Assembly (NCBI RefSeq): GCF_000803315.1
Contig: NZ_JRMH01000001.1
Coordinates: 434,001-498,000 of the forward strand
From: Pectobacterium actinidiae
GTDB lineage: Bacteria; Pseudomonadota; Gammaproteobacteria; Enterobacterales; Enterobacteriaceae
Direction: 5' to 3'
Length of the DNA stretch: 64,000 nucleotides
Shown: one piece after another, positions 1-10,577 of the stretch
Layout: the number at the start of each line of letters is the position of its first letter
How positions within the stretch are numbered: the first letter of the stretch is position 1
Notes under the pieces: model-generated
Told to the model about the DNA's origin: nothing
Database searches by the model: none
The model's input: only the letters and a program-made list of their open reading frames with translations
Translations under genes and position numbers: made by a program

Positions 1-201
1 TGTAGCCCATAGGTTAATCACACGTGAATGAACACCGCGTTATAGCTCAATAGCTTATTAACTTTACTTACCTTTCAAACGAATGGTTGTTTTTGATTTA
101 TTATTAGAGACATAGCGTATTTTTTGTCTCTCATGTCATTTGTAGAAAGATAAGTAGGTTACTCTTATCCCCATTTTTATATTCTGTTGATAACCAAATG
201 A

Positions 202-1182
<981 letters not shown>

Positions 1183-1216
1183 TCATTGAGATTCTTGTGA
1201 TACGTGACGTTGAATG

Positions 1217-1246
1217 AAAAGCCGGAGATGTCGATCTCCGGCTTTT
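1217..1246. terminator. Bidirectional rho-independent terminator, mdh / sfsB
   Basis: A perfect 13-bp stem, AAAAGCCGGAGAT, with a GTCG loop and its complement, followed by TTTT-C-TTTTTT. The A-run on the other side gives a T-tract in the opposite direction, so it can serve both convergent genes. Confidence 0.9.
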
Positions 1247-1251
1247 CTTTT

Positions 1252-1515
1252 TTAATCAGGACGGATGAGTTTTTTTCTGTCGATAAGCTCATTGGTTTCT
1301 GGATTGTAATACCGGCTGGGCCAAATCTCTGAAGGATGAATATTCAGCGCATCGGCAATAAGCCATTCCCCTTTGGGCCAAGGGCGTGAGAGCGCATTAG
1401 CTAATGTAGATGAGCTTAATCCGGCCGCTCGCGATACTGCCGCCAGCGTCGTGTTTTTCTTGCGCAGTGCAGCAATGATATCAGCGGGATGCCAGTCTTG
1501 TTTCCTTAAAATCAT
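1252..1515 (-). CDS. sfsB: SfsB/Nlp, Ner-like HTH transcriptional regulator
   Basis: An 87-residue protein built around one helix-turn-helix (about residues 18-60: TLAAVSRAAGLSSSTLANAL). It starts with the W-HPADIIAALRKK pattern of the Ner family, the negative regulator of early transcription in phage Mu. The E. coli relative SfsB (Nlp) is encoded next to ispB and was described as a sugar-fermentation regulator acting on mal genes. Here too it sits in the mdh-ispB interval, convergent with mdh and divergent from a Mu-repressor/transposase-like gene across inverted repeats. Family assignment is firm; the regulatory target is not shown by the sequence. Confidence 0.85.
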   Translation of the reverse strand: MILRKQDWHPADIIAALRKKNTTLAAVSRAAGLSSSTLANALSRPWPKGEWLIADALNIHPSEIWPSRYYNPETNELIDRKKLIRPD

Positions 1516-1570
1516 AATCCTTCCCTTATTTGCTATAAGACGACTGTCGATTAGTGGTATAAATAACGGA

Positions 1571-1594
1571 TGTTAGTTATATGCCGAACTAACA
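1571..1594. promoter_or_regulatory. Perfect 8-bp inverted repeat, candidate operator
   Basis: TGTTAGTT, an 8-base spacer, then AACTAACA. It lies in the 187-bp divergent gap between sfsB and the gene at 1703, about 60 bases upstream of sfsB. The symmetric arms suit a dimeric regulator. Binding is inferred from position only. Confidence 0.5.
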
Positions 1595-1602
1595 TGACAT
1601 TA

Positions 1603-1661
1603 TTATTTGGAAATAATATAGCATTAAATTTCTTTAAAATTCTCAATTAATTTCCAAATAA
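1603..1661. repeat. Perfect 12-bp inverted repeat with 35-bp spacer
   Basis: TTATTTGGAAAT at 1603-1614 and its exact complement ATTTCCAAATAA at 1650-1661, in the same divergent gap, ending 41 bases before the downstream ATG. The AT-rich spacer and wide spacing suggest two operator half-sites bridged by a looping regulator more than a hairpin. Confidence 0.6.
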
Positions 1662-1702
1662 GCGCGTTTTTGTTAGGGATGGCACGATCAGGATGAAAGG
1701 TA

Positions 1703-2089
1703 ATGAAAAAAGAGTGGTTTGCTACCAGCGAATTGGTTGGAGTCGGCGGCCTTCCGAAATCAAGACAAGGATTAAATAAGCGCGCCCGCGAGGATGGATG
1801 GGAGAAGCGTCGCCGTAAAGGTGTCCAGGGAAGAGGAGTGGAGTACTCAATTCATAGTTTGCCGGATACGGTAAAGAAATCCCTATTACTCGAAATCGAG
1901 CCTTCCGCCTACTCGGCGAAACAGCCTGCGGCACTGGCCGTATGGATGCAGATTTATCAGCAACTATCTGAAAAAGAAAGAGATGAACTAATCGCTTATA
2001 TTCTGCGAGTCGGGGTATCTACCACACTGAGCCAGTTAGGTATTACGCCGTCGGATGAGGAACCTATTTCCTCCATGGTCATTGACTGA
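1703..2089 (+). CDS. Mu-type (MuA/repressor N-terminal) DNA-binding protein, copy 1
   Basis: A 128-residue protein. Residues 1-65 match the winged-helix DNA-binding domain at the N-terminus of Mu transposase and repressor: the pattern GLPKS-x-x-GLNKRAREDGW, then RRKGVQG and EYSIHSLP, parallels MuA GLPKTSAGV...QGW...R-GVKG...EYNANSLP. No DDE transposase core or ClpX tail follows. The C-terminal half (about 75-128) is a helical stretch I do not recognise. It is divergent from Ner-like sfsB and is followed by a paralogue at 2338. It is probably a domesticated phage-derived regulator; its function is unknown. Confidence 0.75.
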   Translation: MKKEWFATSELVGVGGLPKSRQGLNKRAREDGWEKRRRKGVQGRGVEYSIHSLPDTVKKSLLLEIEPSAYSAKQPAALAVWMQIYQQLSEKERDELIAYILRVGVSTTLSQLGITPSDEEPISSMVID

Positions 2090-2139
2090 TTCGCTACTGC
2101 GATCTTTTCGAACGTTAATCGTCAGTGACGAAAAGGAAC

Positions 2140-2208
2140 CTATATTTTCTGTCGCTTGTCGCGCTTTTTCTGGCCGCGCTGTTTGGGCATCGCGCTAGAT
2201 TTCATCAT
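2140..2208 (-). CDS. Possible 22-residue highly basic small protein
   Basis: A minus-strand reading frame of 22 codons starting ATG-ATG and ending TAG. The peptide has 9 Lys/Arg residues, including PKQRGQKKRDKRQK. A purine-rich AGAAGAA lies just upstream; its spacing suits the second ATG (2205) better. It occupies the otherwise gene-free 248-bp gap between the two Mu-type genes. There is no homologue I recognise; it may be chance. Confidence 0.2.
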   Translation of the reverse strand: MMKSSAMPKQRGQKKRDKRQKI

Positions 2209-2337
2209 TTCTTCTATTACTTAGGTGTGTCGGTAACACGTAAAAGTTAGCGGTTTAGGTAATTATAGTCTATTATATGGAAACTTTTGGGCGAGTTGAC
2301 GTAATGCCTGTTCAAAACAAACAAGGGAGTGACGAGT

Positions 2338-2712
2338 ATGGACAAAGAATGGTTTGCAACAAGTGAGCTGGTTGGCGTAGGTGGATTGCCTAAGTCGCCG
2401 CAGGGGTTGAATAAACGTGCGCGAGACGACGGTTGGGAAAAGCGCAGGCGGAAAGGGGTTCAAGGGCGCGGTGTCGAATATTCTATTCGCAGTTTACCGA
2501 ACGAGGTCAGGAACTCTCTACTCGTAAAAGAGAATCCGCCAACCGAATATTATCGTATCGATAATGAGCCGACGCTGCTGTCATCGTGGGTGCATATTTT
2601 CCATCAACTTTCCGTTGATGAAAGAACCCGGCTGATTAATTTCATCTTACGTGAAGGGACAATCGCGATGCTGTCCCGGTTGGATGATGTCACAATCGAT
2701 CAGACTGCCTAA
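2338..2712 (+). CDS. Mu-type DNA-binding protein, copy 2
   Basis: A paralogue of the product at 1703. Both open with KEWFATSELVGVGGLPKS and share GWEKRRRKGVQGRGVEYSI; the C-terminal halves have diverged, although both keep W-x-HIFHQLS / WMQIYQQLS-type and LI-x-(Y/F)ILR segments. ATG 2338 is chosen because AGGGAG lies 8 bases upstream. An in-frame GTG at 2329 overlaps that site and would have no ribosome-binding site of its own. Length is 124 residues. Like copy 1 it has the Mu-type DNA-binding domain and no catalytic domain. The tandem copies point to local duplication with divergence of the non-DNA-binding half. Confidence 0.72.
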   Translation: MDKEWFATSELVGVGGLPKSPQGLNKRARDDGWEKRRRKGVQGRGVEYSIRSLPNEVRNSLLVKENPPTEYYRIDNEPTLLSSWVHIFHQLSVDERTRLINFILREGTIAMLSRLDDVTIDQTA

Positions 2713-2788
2713 GTCTGGCGAACGAGTAGCGCTGCAAGGCAGCGCTACTTATGAATCAACGATCTTTCTGATAAGAACCGCACACGCG

Positions 2789-3760
2789 TCAGAAGTCTCG
2801 TTGCACGGCTAAGTGGGCAAGGCCTTCTAGCGCAGCACGGTATGGCGTTTCAGGTAACTGTTGTAGTGCACTGATCGCTTTATCTGCCTCTTCTTCGGCA
2901 CGCTGACGCGTGTAGTTAAGCGAACCGCATTGCTGCATAGCGTTAAGTACGGGTTCCAGCAGATGACGCCCGTTTCCTTCTTCAATCGCTTTGCGAATCA
3001 GCGAGCTTTGTTCTGCATTTCCATGACGCATTGCGTGCAGTAACGGCAGTGTTGGCTTGCCTTCATTGAGATCATCGCCCGTATTTTTACCCAGCGTTTT
3101 GCCGTCCGCGCTGTAGTCGAGTAGATCGTCAATTAACTGGAATGCGGTACCCAGGTAGCGGCCATAGTCCTGAAGCGCTTTTTCTTGCTCTGGCGTCGCG
3201 TTGGCAAGAATGGATGAAGATTGCGCTGCGGCTTCAAATAAACGCGCTGTTTTGCTGTAAATGACGCGCATGTAGCTTTCTTCAGTGATATCCGGGTCGT
3301 TGCAGTTCATTAGCTGCAAGACTTCGCCTTCAGCAATCACGTTTACCGCTTCTGACATCAGCGCCAGTACGCGTAACGATTCGAGGCTGGTCATCATCTG
3401 GAAGGCGCGTGTATAGATAAAATCCCCAACCAACACGCTCGCGGCGTTGCCAAAGGCGGCATTGGCTGTCGCTTTACCCCGGCGCATGTCGGATTCGTCT
3501 ACCACATCATCATGCAGTAGTGTTGCGGTATGGATAAATTCGATCAGTGCTGCGACAGTGACATGTTTATCACCGTTATAGTCGAGGGCTCTGGCTGCCA
3601 GTACAGCAATCATCGGGCGTATACGTTTTCCACCACCGCTGATGATGTAATGTCCAAGCTGGTTTATCAAAACGACGTCGGAATTCAGCTGTTCAAGAAT
3701 GACGTTATTAACAGCCGCCATATCCTGCGCAGTTAATGTTGTAATTTGTTCTAGATTCAT
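2789..3760 (-). CDS. ispB: Octaprenyl diphosphate synthase
   Basis: A trans-isoprenyl diphosphate synthase that builds the C40 side chain of ubiquinone and menaquinone from FPP and IPP. Both aspartate-rich motifs are present: first LLHDDVVDESD near residue 83, second LIDDLLDY near residue 210. The start is set at MNLEQIT (3760), giving the 323 residues of E. coli IspB; an in-frame ATG 12 bases upstream is less likely. It is divergent from rplU, as in E. coli, across a 256-bp gap carrying the rplU promoter. Confidence 0.95.
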   Translation of the reverse strand: MNLEQITTLTAQDMAAVNNVILEQLNSDVVLINQLGHYIISGGGKRIRPMIAVLAARALDYNGDKHVTVAALIEFIHTATLLHDDVVDESDMRRGKATANAAFGNAASVLVGDFIYTRAFQMMTSLESLRVLALMSEAVNVIAEGEVLQLMNCNDPDITEESYMRVIYSKTARLFEAAAQSSSILANATPEQEKALQDYGRYLGTAFQLIDDLLDYSADGKTLGKNTGDDLNEGKPTLPLLHAMRHGNAEQSSLIRKAIEEGNGRHLLEPVLNAMQQCGSLNYTRQRAEEEADKAISALQQLPETPYRAALEGLAHLAVQRDF

Positions 3761-3915
3761 GGTTTGTGCCAACGTATCTCTTCAACACTGCCGTAAGATT
3801 GCGGTTGCATATCGGCAAGACGGAACTTATTGCGCCGATTGTACTTGAAAAATGAGAGAGATAAACGGCAGTTGATACGTTGTATTCTTTTTCTTCACAT
3901 CCGTTGATTATGCAC

Positions 3916-3944
3916 TTGTCATCCTCAGTATTTTTGCGTAGAAT
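3916..3944 (+). promoter_or_regulatory. Sigma-70 promoter of rplU-rpmA
   Basis: TTGTCA, a 17-base spacer, then TAGAAT. The discriminator that follows is GC-rich (TCGCGCC), typical of growth-rate and stringently controlled ribosomal promoters. The leader to rplU is about 65 bases. Confidence 0.7.
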
Positions 3945-3980
3945 TCGCGCCCTATTATGAATATTTATAGCGCGCTCTGA

Positions 3981-4328
<348 letters not shown>

Positions 4329-4347
4329 GATTAGGAGAGCGGATTAA

Positions 4348-4605
4348 ATGGCACACAAGAAAGCTGGCGGTTCAACCCGTAACGGTCGTGACTCTAACGC
4401 ACAACGTCTGGGCGTAAAACGTTTTGGCGGCGAAAGTGTACTGGCTGGTAACATCATCGTTCGTCAACGTGGTACTAAATTCCACGCGGGAACTAACGTT
4501 GGTTGCGGTAAAGACCATACTCTGTTTGCTTTGACTGATGGTAAAGTTCAGTTTGAAGTTAAAGGCCCGAAAAACCGTAAATTTATCAGCATCGTTGCTG
4601 AATAA
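4348..4605 (+). CDS. rpmA: 50S ribosomal protein L27
   Basis: An 85-residue protein of the peptidyl-transferase region. It begins [16 protein letters not shown], the L27 signature whose N-terminal tail reaches the A and P sites; the central [13 protein letters not shown] also matches. TAGGAG lies at 4333-4338. It is cotranscribed with rplU and ends at the hairpin at 4632. Confidence 0.98.
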   Translation: MAHKKAGGSTRNGRDSNAQRLGVKRFGGESVLAGNIIVRQRGTKFHAGTNVGCGKDHTLFALTDGKVQFEVKGPKNRKFISIVAE

Positions 4606-4631
4606 TTTTCCGCGTTAGGTCTTACGGATTT

Positions 4632-4660
4632 AAGCCCCGCAATTCTTTGCGGGGCTTTTT
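4632..4660 (+). terminator. Rho-independent terminator after rpmA
   Basis: Stem AAGCCCCGC / GCGGGGCTT with an 8-base loop, followed by TTT-A. This ends the rplU-rpmA transcript; yhbE starts 35 bases later. Confidence 0.88.
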
Positions 4661-4694
4661 ACATTCTGATTCTGAGTAAACCATCTGGATAAGT

Positions 4695-5657
4695 ATGAAT
4701 ACTAAACAACAGACGGGTATCGGTCTTTGTCTGGCGCTTACTACAGCGGTTTGCTGGGGGGCGTTACCGATAGCCATGAAACAGGTTCTGGTGGTGATGG
4801 AACCTTATACAATTGTTTGGTATCGCTTTTTTATTGCTTCGATTGGACTCGGCATCATTCTGTCATCCCGTAAGAAGTTGCCGCCAATGCGGGTTTTCCG
4901 GCATCGGCGTTGGTGGGTTCTGCTGTTGATTGCGACGGCTGGACTACTGGGTAACTTTGTTTTTTTTAGCTCGTCGCTGCAATATCTGAGCCCGACGGCG
5001 TCTCAGGTTATCGGGCAGCTTTCCCCTGTAGGCATGATGTTCGCCAGCGTACTGATCCTAAAGGAAAAGATGCGCGGTACGCAGGTTATTGGCGCGATCA
5101 TGCTGATCTGTGGTCTGATCCTGTTCTTTAATACCAGCTTGATTGAGATTTTTACCCGACTGACGGACTACACGTTGGGCGTACTGCTGGGTGTTTGTGC
5201 CTCGGCGGTGTGGGTATCCTATGGTGTAGCGCAGAAAGTTCTATTGAGACGTCTGACATCGCCGCAGATTCTGTTTTTGTTATATGTACTGTGCGTCGTT
5301 TTTATCACGCCTTTTGCCAAGCTTGAGGTAATTTTCCAACTGAGCAACTGGCAGCTGATTTGTCTGCTATTTTGCGGTGCAAATACGTTGATTGGTTATG
5401 GTGCGCTGGCGGAGGCAATGGCTCGCTGGCAGGCGTCGCAGGTTAGTGCGGTTATTACGCTGACGCCACTGTTTACGCTGCTGTTTTCCGATCTGCTGGC
5501 GTTAGGGTGGCCGACTTTCTTTGCTGCGCCAGTACTGAATTGGGTTGGCTATGTCGGTGCGTTTGTGGTTGTTGCAGGCGCCATGTTTTCTGCTATTGGA
5601 CATCGCCTATTACCCAGTAAGAAAGAGCCTGTGCTGCCATTGGTAGTGAAAAAGTAG
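4695..5657 (+). CDS. yhbE: EamA/DMT-family inner-membrane transporter YhbE
   Basis: A 320-residue integral membrane protein of the drug/metabolite transporter superfamily with two EamA repeats, about ten hydrophobic segments. The first repeat opens LALTTAVCWGALPIAMKQV and the second GVLLGVCASAVWVSYGVAQ. The gene lies between rpmA and obgE, as yhbE does in E. coli. The substrate is unknown. The last 20 residues are polar and basic (cytoplasmic tail). Confidence 0.88.
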   Translation: MNTKQQTGIGLCLALTTAVCWGALPIAMKQVLVVMEPYTIVWYRFFIASIGLGIILSSRKKLPPMRVFRHRRWWVLLLIATAGLLGNFVFFSSSLQYLSPTASQVIGQLSPVGMMFASVLILKEKMRGTQVIGAIMLICGLILFFNTSLIEIFTRLTDYTLGVLLGVCASAVWVSYGVAQKVLLRRLTSPQILFLLYVLCVVFITPFAKLEVIFQLSNWQLICLLFCGANTLIGYGALAEAMARWQASQVSAVITLTPLFTLLFSDLLALGWPTFFAAPVLNWVGYVGAFVVVAGAMFSAIGHRLLPSKKEPVLPLVVKK

Positions 5658-5695
5658 CTTAAGAGAAAGCGCATTGCAGTGCTCACTACCCTCTT

Positions 5696-5723
5696 TTGAC
5701 AGCCTGTATGTGTTGTTTATTTT
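5696..5723 (+). promoter_or_regulatory. Candidate promoter upstream of obgE
   Basis: A consensus -35 TTGACA followed after 16 bases by TATTTT, in the 259-bp yhbE-obgE gap. The -35 is perfect; the -10 is only fair. No convincing gene is seen in this gap. Confidence 0.4.
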
Positions 5724-5883
5724 TAATACAGATGAAATTATTGGAGCAGGCAGGTACAATCCGCTCCTTTGCTGGAATGCGTTCTGGTGCGTCAGTTTTT
5801 TAATGGTGAGTAGAAACACGCTACATGCCTTAAAATCAAAAAGTTACGCCAAGAAGAACCAATAACAAGCCTAAAACACGTAG

Positions 5884-7089
<1,206 letters not shown>

Positions 7090-7117
7090 TCCGTTCTCCT
7101 GTTAGTCAGAGCTCGCC

Positions 7118-7150
7118 AACGCGGCCTTACCCTCAAAGTAAGGCCGCGTT
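7118..7150. terminator. Bidirectional terminator, obgE / dacB
   Basis: Perfect 13-bp stem AACGCGGCCTTAC around a 7-base loop, followed on the plus strand by GTTGTTTT. It lies between two convergent stop codons. Confidence 0.8.
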
Positions 7151-7156
7151 GTTGTT

Positions 7157-8590
7157 TTAGTTGCTCTGATAAATATCTTTGTAGAGACGGCTTTCAAATC
7201 TCACCAGAGGAACGCGGCGTGCGCGCTGGTCTTCTGGTGGCACGGCATAGCCGGACAGGAACTGGACGAATGCCATACGCTGGCCGCTCGCGGTAGTAAT
7301 GAAGCCTGCCAGATTGTATACGCCCTGCAATGCCCCGGTTTTAGCCGAAACCTTACCATCAACGCCTGCTTCATGCAGGCCGCCACGATAACGCAGTGTG
7401 CCGTCATAGCCGGAAAGCGGAAGCATTGTGATGTAATTCAGTTCATTATCGTGCTGTGCGATGTACTGCAAGACCTGCATCATCGTTTCCGGTGAAATCA
7501 GGTTGTGTCGTGACAAGCCTGAACCATCTACAACAATGCTGTTTCCTAAATCTACACCCGCCTTCTGACGCAGTATTTGCCGCACAGCATCGGCGCCAGC
7601 ACGCCATGTACCCGGCACACTAAAACGCTCATGCCCAATGGTACGAAAGACCGTATCGGCAATCATATTGTCTGATTTTTTCAGCATGATAGTGAGGAGG
7701 TCGTGCATGGGAGGCGATTGTGTCTGAGCCAGCACACTCCCCGCTGCTCCTGGCTGCGTCTGGCGACGAAGGCTGCCCTTGATGCGAATATCTGCCTGCT
7801 GTAGCTCATCTTTAACGATAGCGCCCGCATAGCTGGCTCCATCCTGAATCGCGAATGCCAGCGGAAGCGGCTCTGTGCGCTGGGTCAGACAGCCAGTAAG
7901 CGTAAAGCGATTCAATTCTCCAGGAACCACATCCAGCTCGCAGTATTGGGCATCGGCGGAGCCTTTCGCCAGCGTGCGAACCTCGCTGAACATTTGCACC
8001 GGATAATAGGAAGCGACGCGGATAAACGCATTATCACCCGCTTTAGGCGCACTGTAGAGGGAGACGGAGAAACAGTTTCGATCGACAATCGCGGCACCTG
8101 GCGGGGCGCTGAAGCACTGTGTCATGTCGTTCCAGGGCCAGCCCGGCGCTTTATCGTGGCTGGCGAACACGGAGGTGTCGATCAGCACATCCCCTGCGAT
8201 TTCCTGTATCCCGCGCTTTCTTAATTCCTGCACCATATTCCGTATTTGCTGGCGCTTAAGCGTAGGATCGCCGCTAAACCGTACGATGAGGTTACCGTTG
8301 AGAATACCGCTAGTGATAGGCCCGTGGCTTTCCATCGTGGTGATGAATCGATAATCTGGACCCAATTGCAGTAATGCAGCTAATGCGGTTATCACCTTTT
8401 GTGTACTGGCCGGAAGCGCCATTTGCTGGCTATTGAAGGCCATACTGGGTGTTGTTGCGCCAACTTTTTGTACCAATAGCGCCAGATTGGCTCCGTCTGG
8501 TAAATATTGGCGATGATCCTCAACTGAAGCTGCATTGGTATGCAGAACAAAAGCGCAGGCAAGTCCGGTAACAATCGATGAAAAACGCAT
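7157..8590 (-). CDS. dacB: D-alanyl-D-alanine carboxypeptidase/endopeptidase, PBP4
   Basis: A periplasmic peptidoglycan hydrolase that removes terminal D-Ala and cleaves cross-links. An N-terminal signal peptide (FSSIVTGLACAFVLHTNAAS) is followed by the three penicillin-binding motifs: SxxK as STQK near residue 62, SxN as SDN in KKSDNMIADTV, and KTG in SAKTGALQGVYN. The 477-residue length and the long insert between the first two motifs are typical of the low-molecular-mass class C enzymes. It is convergent with obgE and divergent from greA, the same arrangement as in E. coli. Confidence 0.95.
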   Translation of the reverse strand: MRFSSIVTGLACAFVLHTNAASVEDHRQYLPDGANLALLVQKVGATTPSMAFNSQQMALPASTQKVITALAALLQLGPDYRFITTMESHGPITSGILNGNLIVRFSGDPTLKRQQIRNMVQELRKRGIQEIAGDVLIDTSVFASHDKAPGWPWNDMTQCFSAPPGAAIVDRNCFSVSLYSAPKAGDNAFIRVASYYPVQMFSEVRTLAKGSADAQYCELDVVPGELNRFTLTGCLTQRTEPLPLAFAIQDGASYAGAIVKDELQQADIRIKGSLRRQTQPGAAGSVLAQTQSPPMHDLLTIMLKKSDNMIADTVFRTIGHERFSVPGTWRAGADAVRQILRQKAGVDLGNSIVVDGSGLSRHNLISPETMMQVLQYIAQHDNELNYITMLPLSGYDGTLRYRGGLHEAGVDGKVSAKTGALQGVYNLAGFITTASGQRMAFVQFLSGYAVPPEDQRARRVPLVRFESRLYKDIYQSN

Positions 8591-8706
8591 AATCTCAGCT
8601 AATAACGGGGTAACGTGTGGTCATACTACGGTGCAACAAGGCCTAAAGTAAACGATGACCCTCATTGAACTCTGGGGTAAAATACGTATCAAAATGCAAA
8701 ACCGCT

Positions 8707-8745
8707 ACCAGCCTGGAAATTTTATTCCGGGGCTGGTTGCTTTTG
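8707..8745 (+). ncRNA. Terminator-like hairpin in the greA leader (GraL-like)
   Basis: ACCAGCC pairs with GGCTGGT and an inner GGAA pairs with TTCC; a T-rich tract (TGCTTTTGCTTT) follows. It lies about 115 bases upstream of greA in a 268-bp gap with no gene. In E. coli the greA leader has an early terminator that yields short GraL RNAs. The hairpin is visible; the RNA itself is inferred from position. Confidence 0.5.
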
Positions 8746-8858
8746 CTTTATGTCCAGTGAGGACTGGCACGTTGCAGAGACTCCGTCGCCTTTGATTTTT
8801 AGCGCGTCAGGATGACGATTATTTGAGTCTTACGGACTTTTTTAGAGGTATAGACAAT

Positions 8859-9335
8859 ATGAAACAATTTCCGATGACCTTGCGTGGTGCTGAAAAATTG
8901 CGCGAAGAGCTTGACCACCTGAAATCTGTGCGTCGACCTGAAATTATTGCGGCGATTGCCGAAGCGCGTGAGCACGGCGATCTGAAAGAAAATGCAGAAT
9001 ATCATGCCGCACGCGAGCAGCAGGGCTTCTGTGAAGGCCGTATCCAAGATATCGAAGCAAAGCTGTCTAACGCACAGGTTATCGATGTCACGAAGATGAC
9101 GGCGAACGGACGGGTTATTTTTGGTTCGACGGTAACGGTCATGAACCTGGATAACGAAGAAGAACAAACTTATCGAATCGTTGGCGATGACGAAGCCGAT
9201 TTTAAGCAGAATCTGATCTCGGTAAATTCCCCGATCGCGCGTGGTCTGATCGGTAAAGAGCAAGATGACGTTGTGGTCATCCGTACGCCGGGCGGCGACG
9301 TGGAATATGAGATCCTGAAAGTCGAATATCTGTAA
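8859..9335 (+). CDS. greA: Transcript cleavage factor GreA
   Basis: Rescues backtracked RNA polymerase by stimulating cleavage of the nascent RNA 3' end. An N-terminal coiled-coil hairpin (about residues 1-75, including [18 protein letters not shown] with the acidic tip) is followed by the globular FKBP-like C-terminal domain. ATG 8859 gives 158 residues, the E. coli length, with AGAGG upstream. An in-frame upstream ATG at 8823 would add 12 residues not found in the family. Terminators lie on both sides. Confidence 0.96.
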   Translation: MKQFPMTLRGAEKLREELDHLKSVRRPEIIAAIAEAREHGDLKENAEYHAAREQQGFCEGRIQDIEAKLSNAQVIDVTKMTANGRVIFGSTVTVMNLDNEEEQTYRIVGDDEADFKQNLISVNSPIARGLIGKEQDDVVVIRTPGGDVEYEILKVEYL

Positions 9336-9382
9336 ATTTTGCTGAGTTGTTGATTAAAACAGCAAAAATTGTAAAGAAAAGA

Positions 9383-9404
9383 AAAAGGCCGCTTGCGGCC
9401 TTTT
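9383..9404. terminator. Bidirectional terminator, greA / yhbY
   Basis: Perfect 10-bp stem AAAAGGCCGC with a TT loop, with T-runs in both directions, between convergent greA and yhbY. Confidence 0.88.
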
Positions 9405-9463
9405 CTCTAACAGAGAGGCATGGCACCTTTCCGTTAAAACCGAGTATCCTGAAATAAAAAGTG

Positions 9464-9757
9464 TTATCGTGGTAACACAATTTTACGTTCTTTCGCAGGA
9501 CGGTAGAGCACCAGCGTATGGCCGATGACCTGAACGTTAGCGGCACCCGTTTCACGAACAATCGCTTCAACAATCAAGGCTTTGGTTTCGCGATCTTCTG
9601 TCGCTACTTTTATCTTGATCAATTCGTGATGCGCCAATGCTTGTTCGATCTCAGCCAGAACACCTTCGGTGAGACCGTTATTGCCTAGCATGACAACCGG
9701 TTTTAGCGGATGTGCCAAGCCTTTTAGGTGTTGTTTTTGTTTATTACTTAGGTTCAT
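9464..9757 (-). CDS. yhbY: CRM-domain ribosome assembly RNA-binding protein YhbY
   Basis: A 97-residue single CRM domain that binds pre-50S particles. The signature GNNGLTEGVLAEIEQALAHHELIKIKV, which contains the GxxG-type loop, is plain near residues 27-50, and the C-terminal IVRETGAANVQVIGHTLVLYRP also matches. It is divergent from rlmE, as in E. coli, and shares the greA terminator. Confidence 0.93.
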   Translation of the reverse strand: MNLSNKQKQHLKGLAHPLKPVVMLGNNGLTEGVLAEIEQALAHHELIKIKVATEDRETKALIVEAIVRETGAANVQVIGHTLVLYRPAKERKIVLPR

Positions 9758-9900
9758 TGTCTTTTTTACTTAGGTTGGGATTGAAAACGGTTCATTCTAC
9801 CGCCATCTCATGATTATAACCAATTTGACTGTTCTGATTGGTAATATGTGAGAAGTTTCTCCCCACCACGAGCGTGTTACTGAGAATAGTTGGAAAATCG

Positions 9901-10530
9901 ATGGCGAATAAAAAGCGTTCTGCAAGCTCCAGTCGCTGGTTGCAGGAACACTTTAGCGATAAATATGTGCAGCAAGCCCAGAAAAAAGGGCTGCGCTCCC
10001 GTGCTTGGTTTAAACTTGACGAAATACAGCAAGGCGACAAACTGTTTAAACCCGGTATGACCGTTGTGGATTTAGGCGCTGCGCCGGGCGGTTGGTCACA
10101 GTATGTGGTCACGCAAATTGGTGGAAATGGTCGAATTATCGCGTGTGATATTTTACCGATGGATCCGATTGTCGGCGTCGATTTCCTGCAAGGGGACTTT
10201 CGTGATGAATTAGTCCTCAAGGCCTTGCTCGAAAGGGTTGGCGATAGCAAAGTTCAGGTGGTGATGTCTGACATGGCCCCTAACATGAGTGGTACACCAG
10301 CCGTTGATATTCCGAAGTCGATGTATCTGGTTGAATTAGCACTTGGTATGTGTCGGGATGTATTAGCGCCAGGCGGAAGTTTCCTGGTGAAAGTGTTTCA
10401 GGGAGAAGGTTTTGATGAATACCTGCGGGAAATTCGCTCCCTGTTTACGAAAGTGAAAATTCGTAAACCAGACGCCTCACGTGCCCGGTCTCGTGAAGTG
10501 TATATTGTAGCGACAGGGCGGAAACTGTAG
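9901..10530 (+). CDS. rlmE: 23S rRNA 2'-O-methyltransferase RlmE (FtsJ/RrmJ)
   Basis: Methylates the 2'-hydroxyl of U2552 in the A-loop of 23S rRNA using SAM. The SAM-binding motif [13 protein letters not shown] lies near residue 59. Catalytic elements of the K-D-K-E tetrad are visible as D in SDMAPNMSG and K in [13 protein letters not shown] 9901 gives 209 residues, as in E. coli; an upstream in-frame start at 9838 adds a tail foreign to the family. It precedes ftsH by 47 bases and is probably cotranscribed with it. Confidence 0.95.
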   Translation: MANKKRSASSSRWLQEHFSDKYVQQAQKKGLRSRAWFKLDEIQQGDKLFKPGMTVVDLGAAPGGWSQYVVTQIGGNGRIIACDILPMDPIVGVDFLQGDFRDELVLKALLERVGDSKVQVVMSDMAPNMSGTPAVDIPKSMYLVELALGMCRDVLAPGGSFLVKVFQGEGFDEYLREIRSLFTKVKIRKPDASRARSREVYIVATGRKL

Positions 10531-10577
10531 TACCCTAACGCTGTTTTTTAACACAGTTGTAATATGAGGTTAATCCC

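Noticed and set aside
1703..2712. Mu-like transposase genes or transposon
   Set aside because: Only the N-terminal DNA-binding domain is present in each; no DDE catalytic region, MuB or terminal repeats.
5674..5865. A 63-codon frame between yhbE and obgE
   Set aside because: No ribosome-binding site, no recognisable protein, and it overlaps the candidate obgE promoter.
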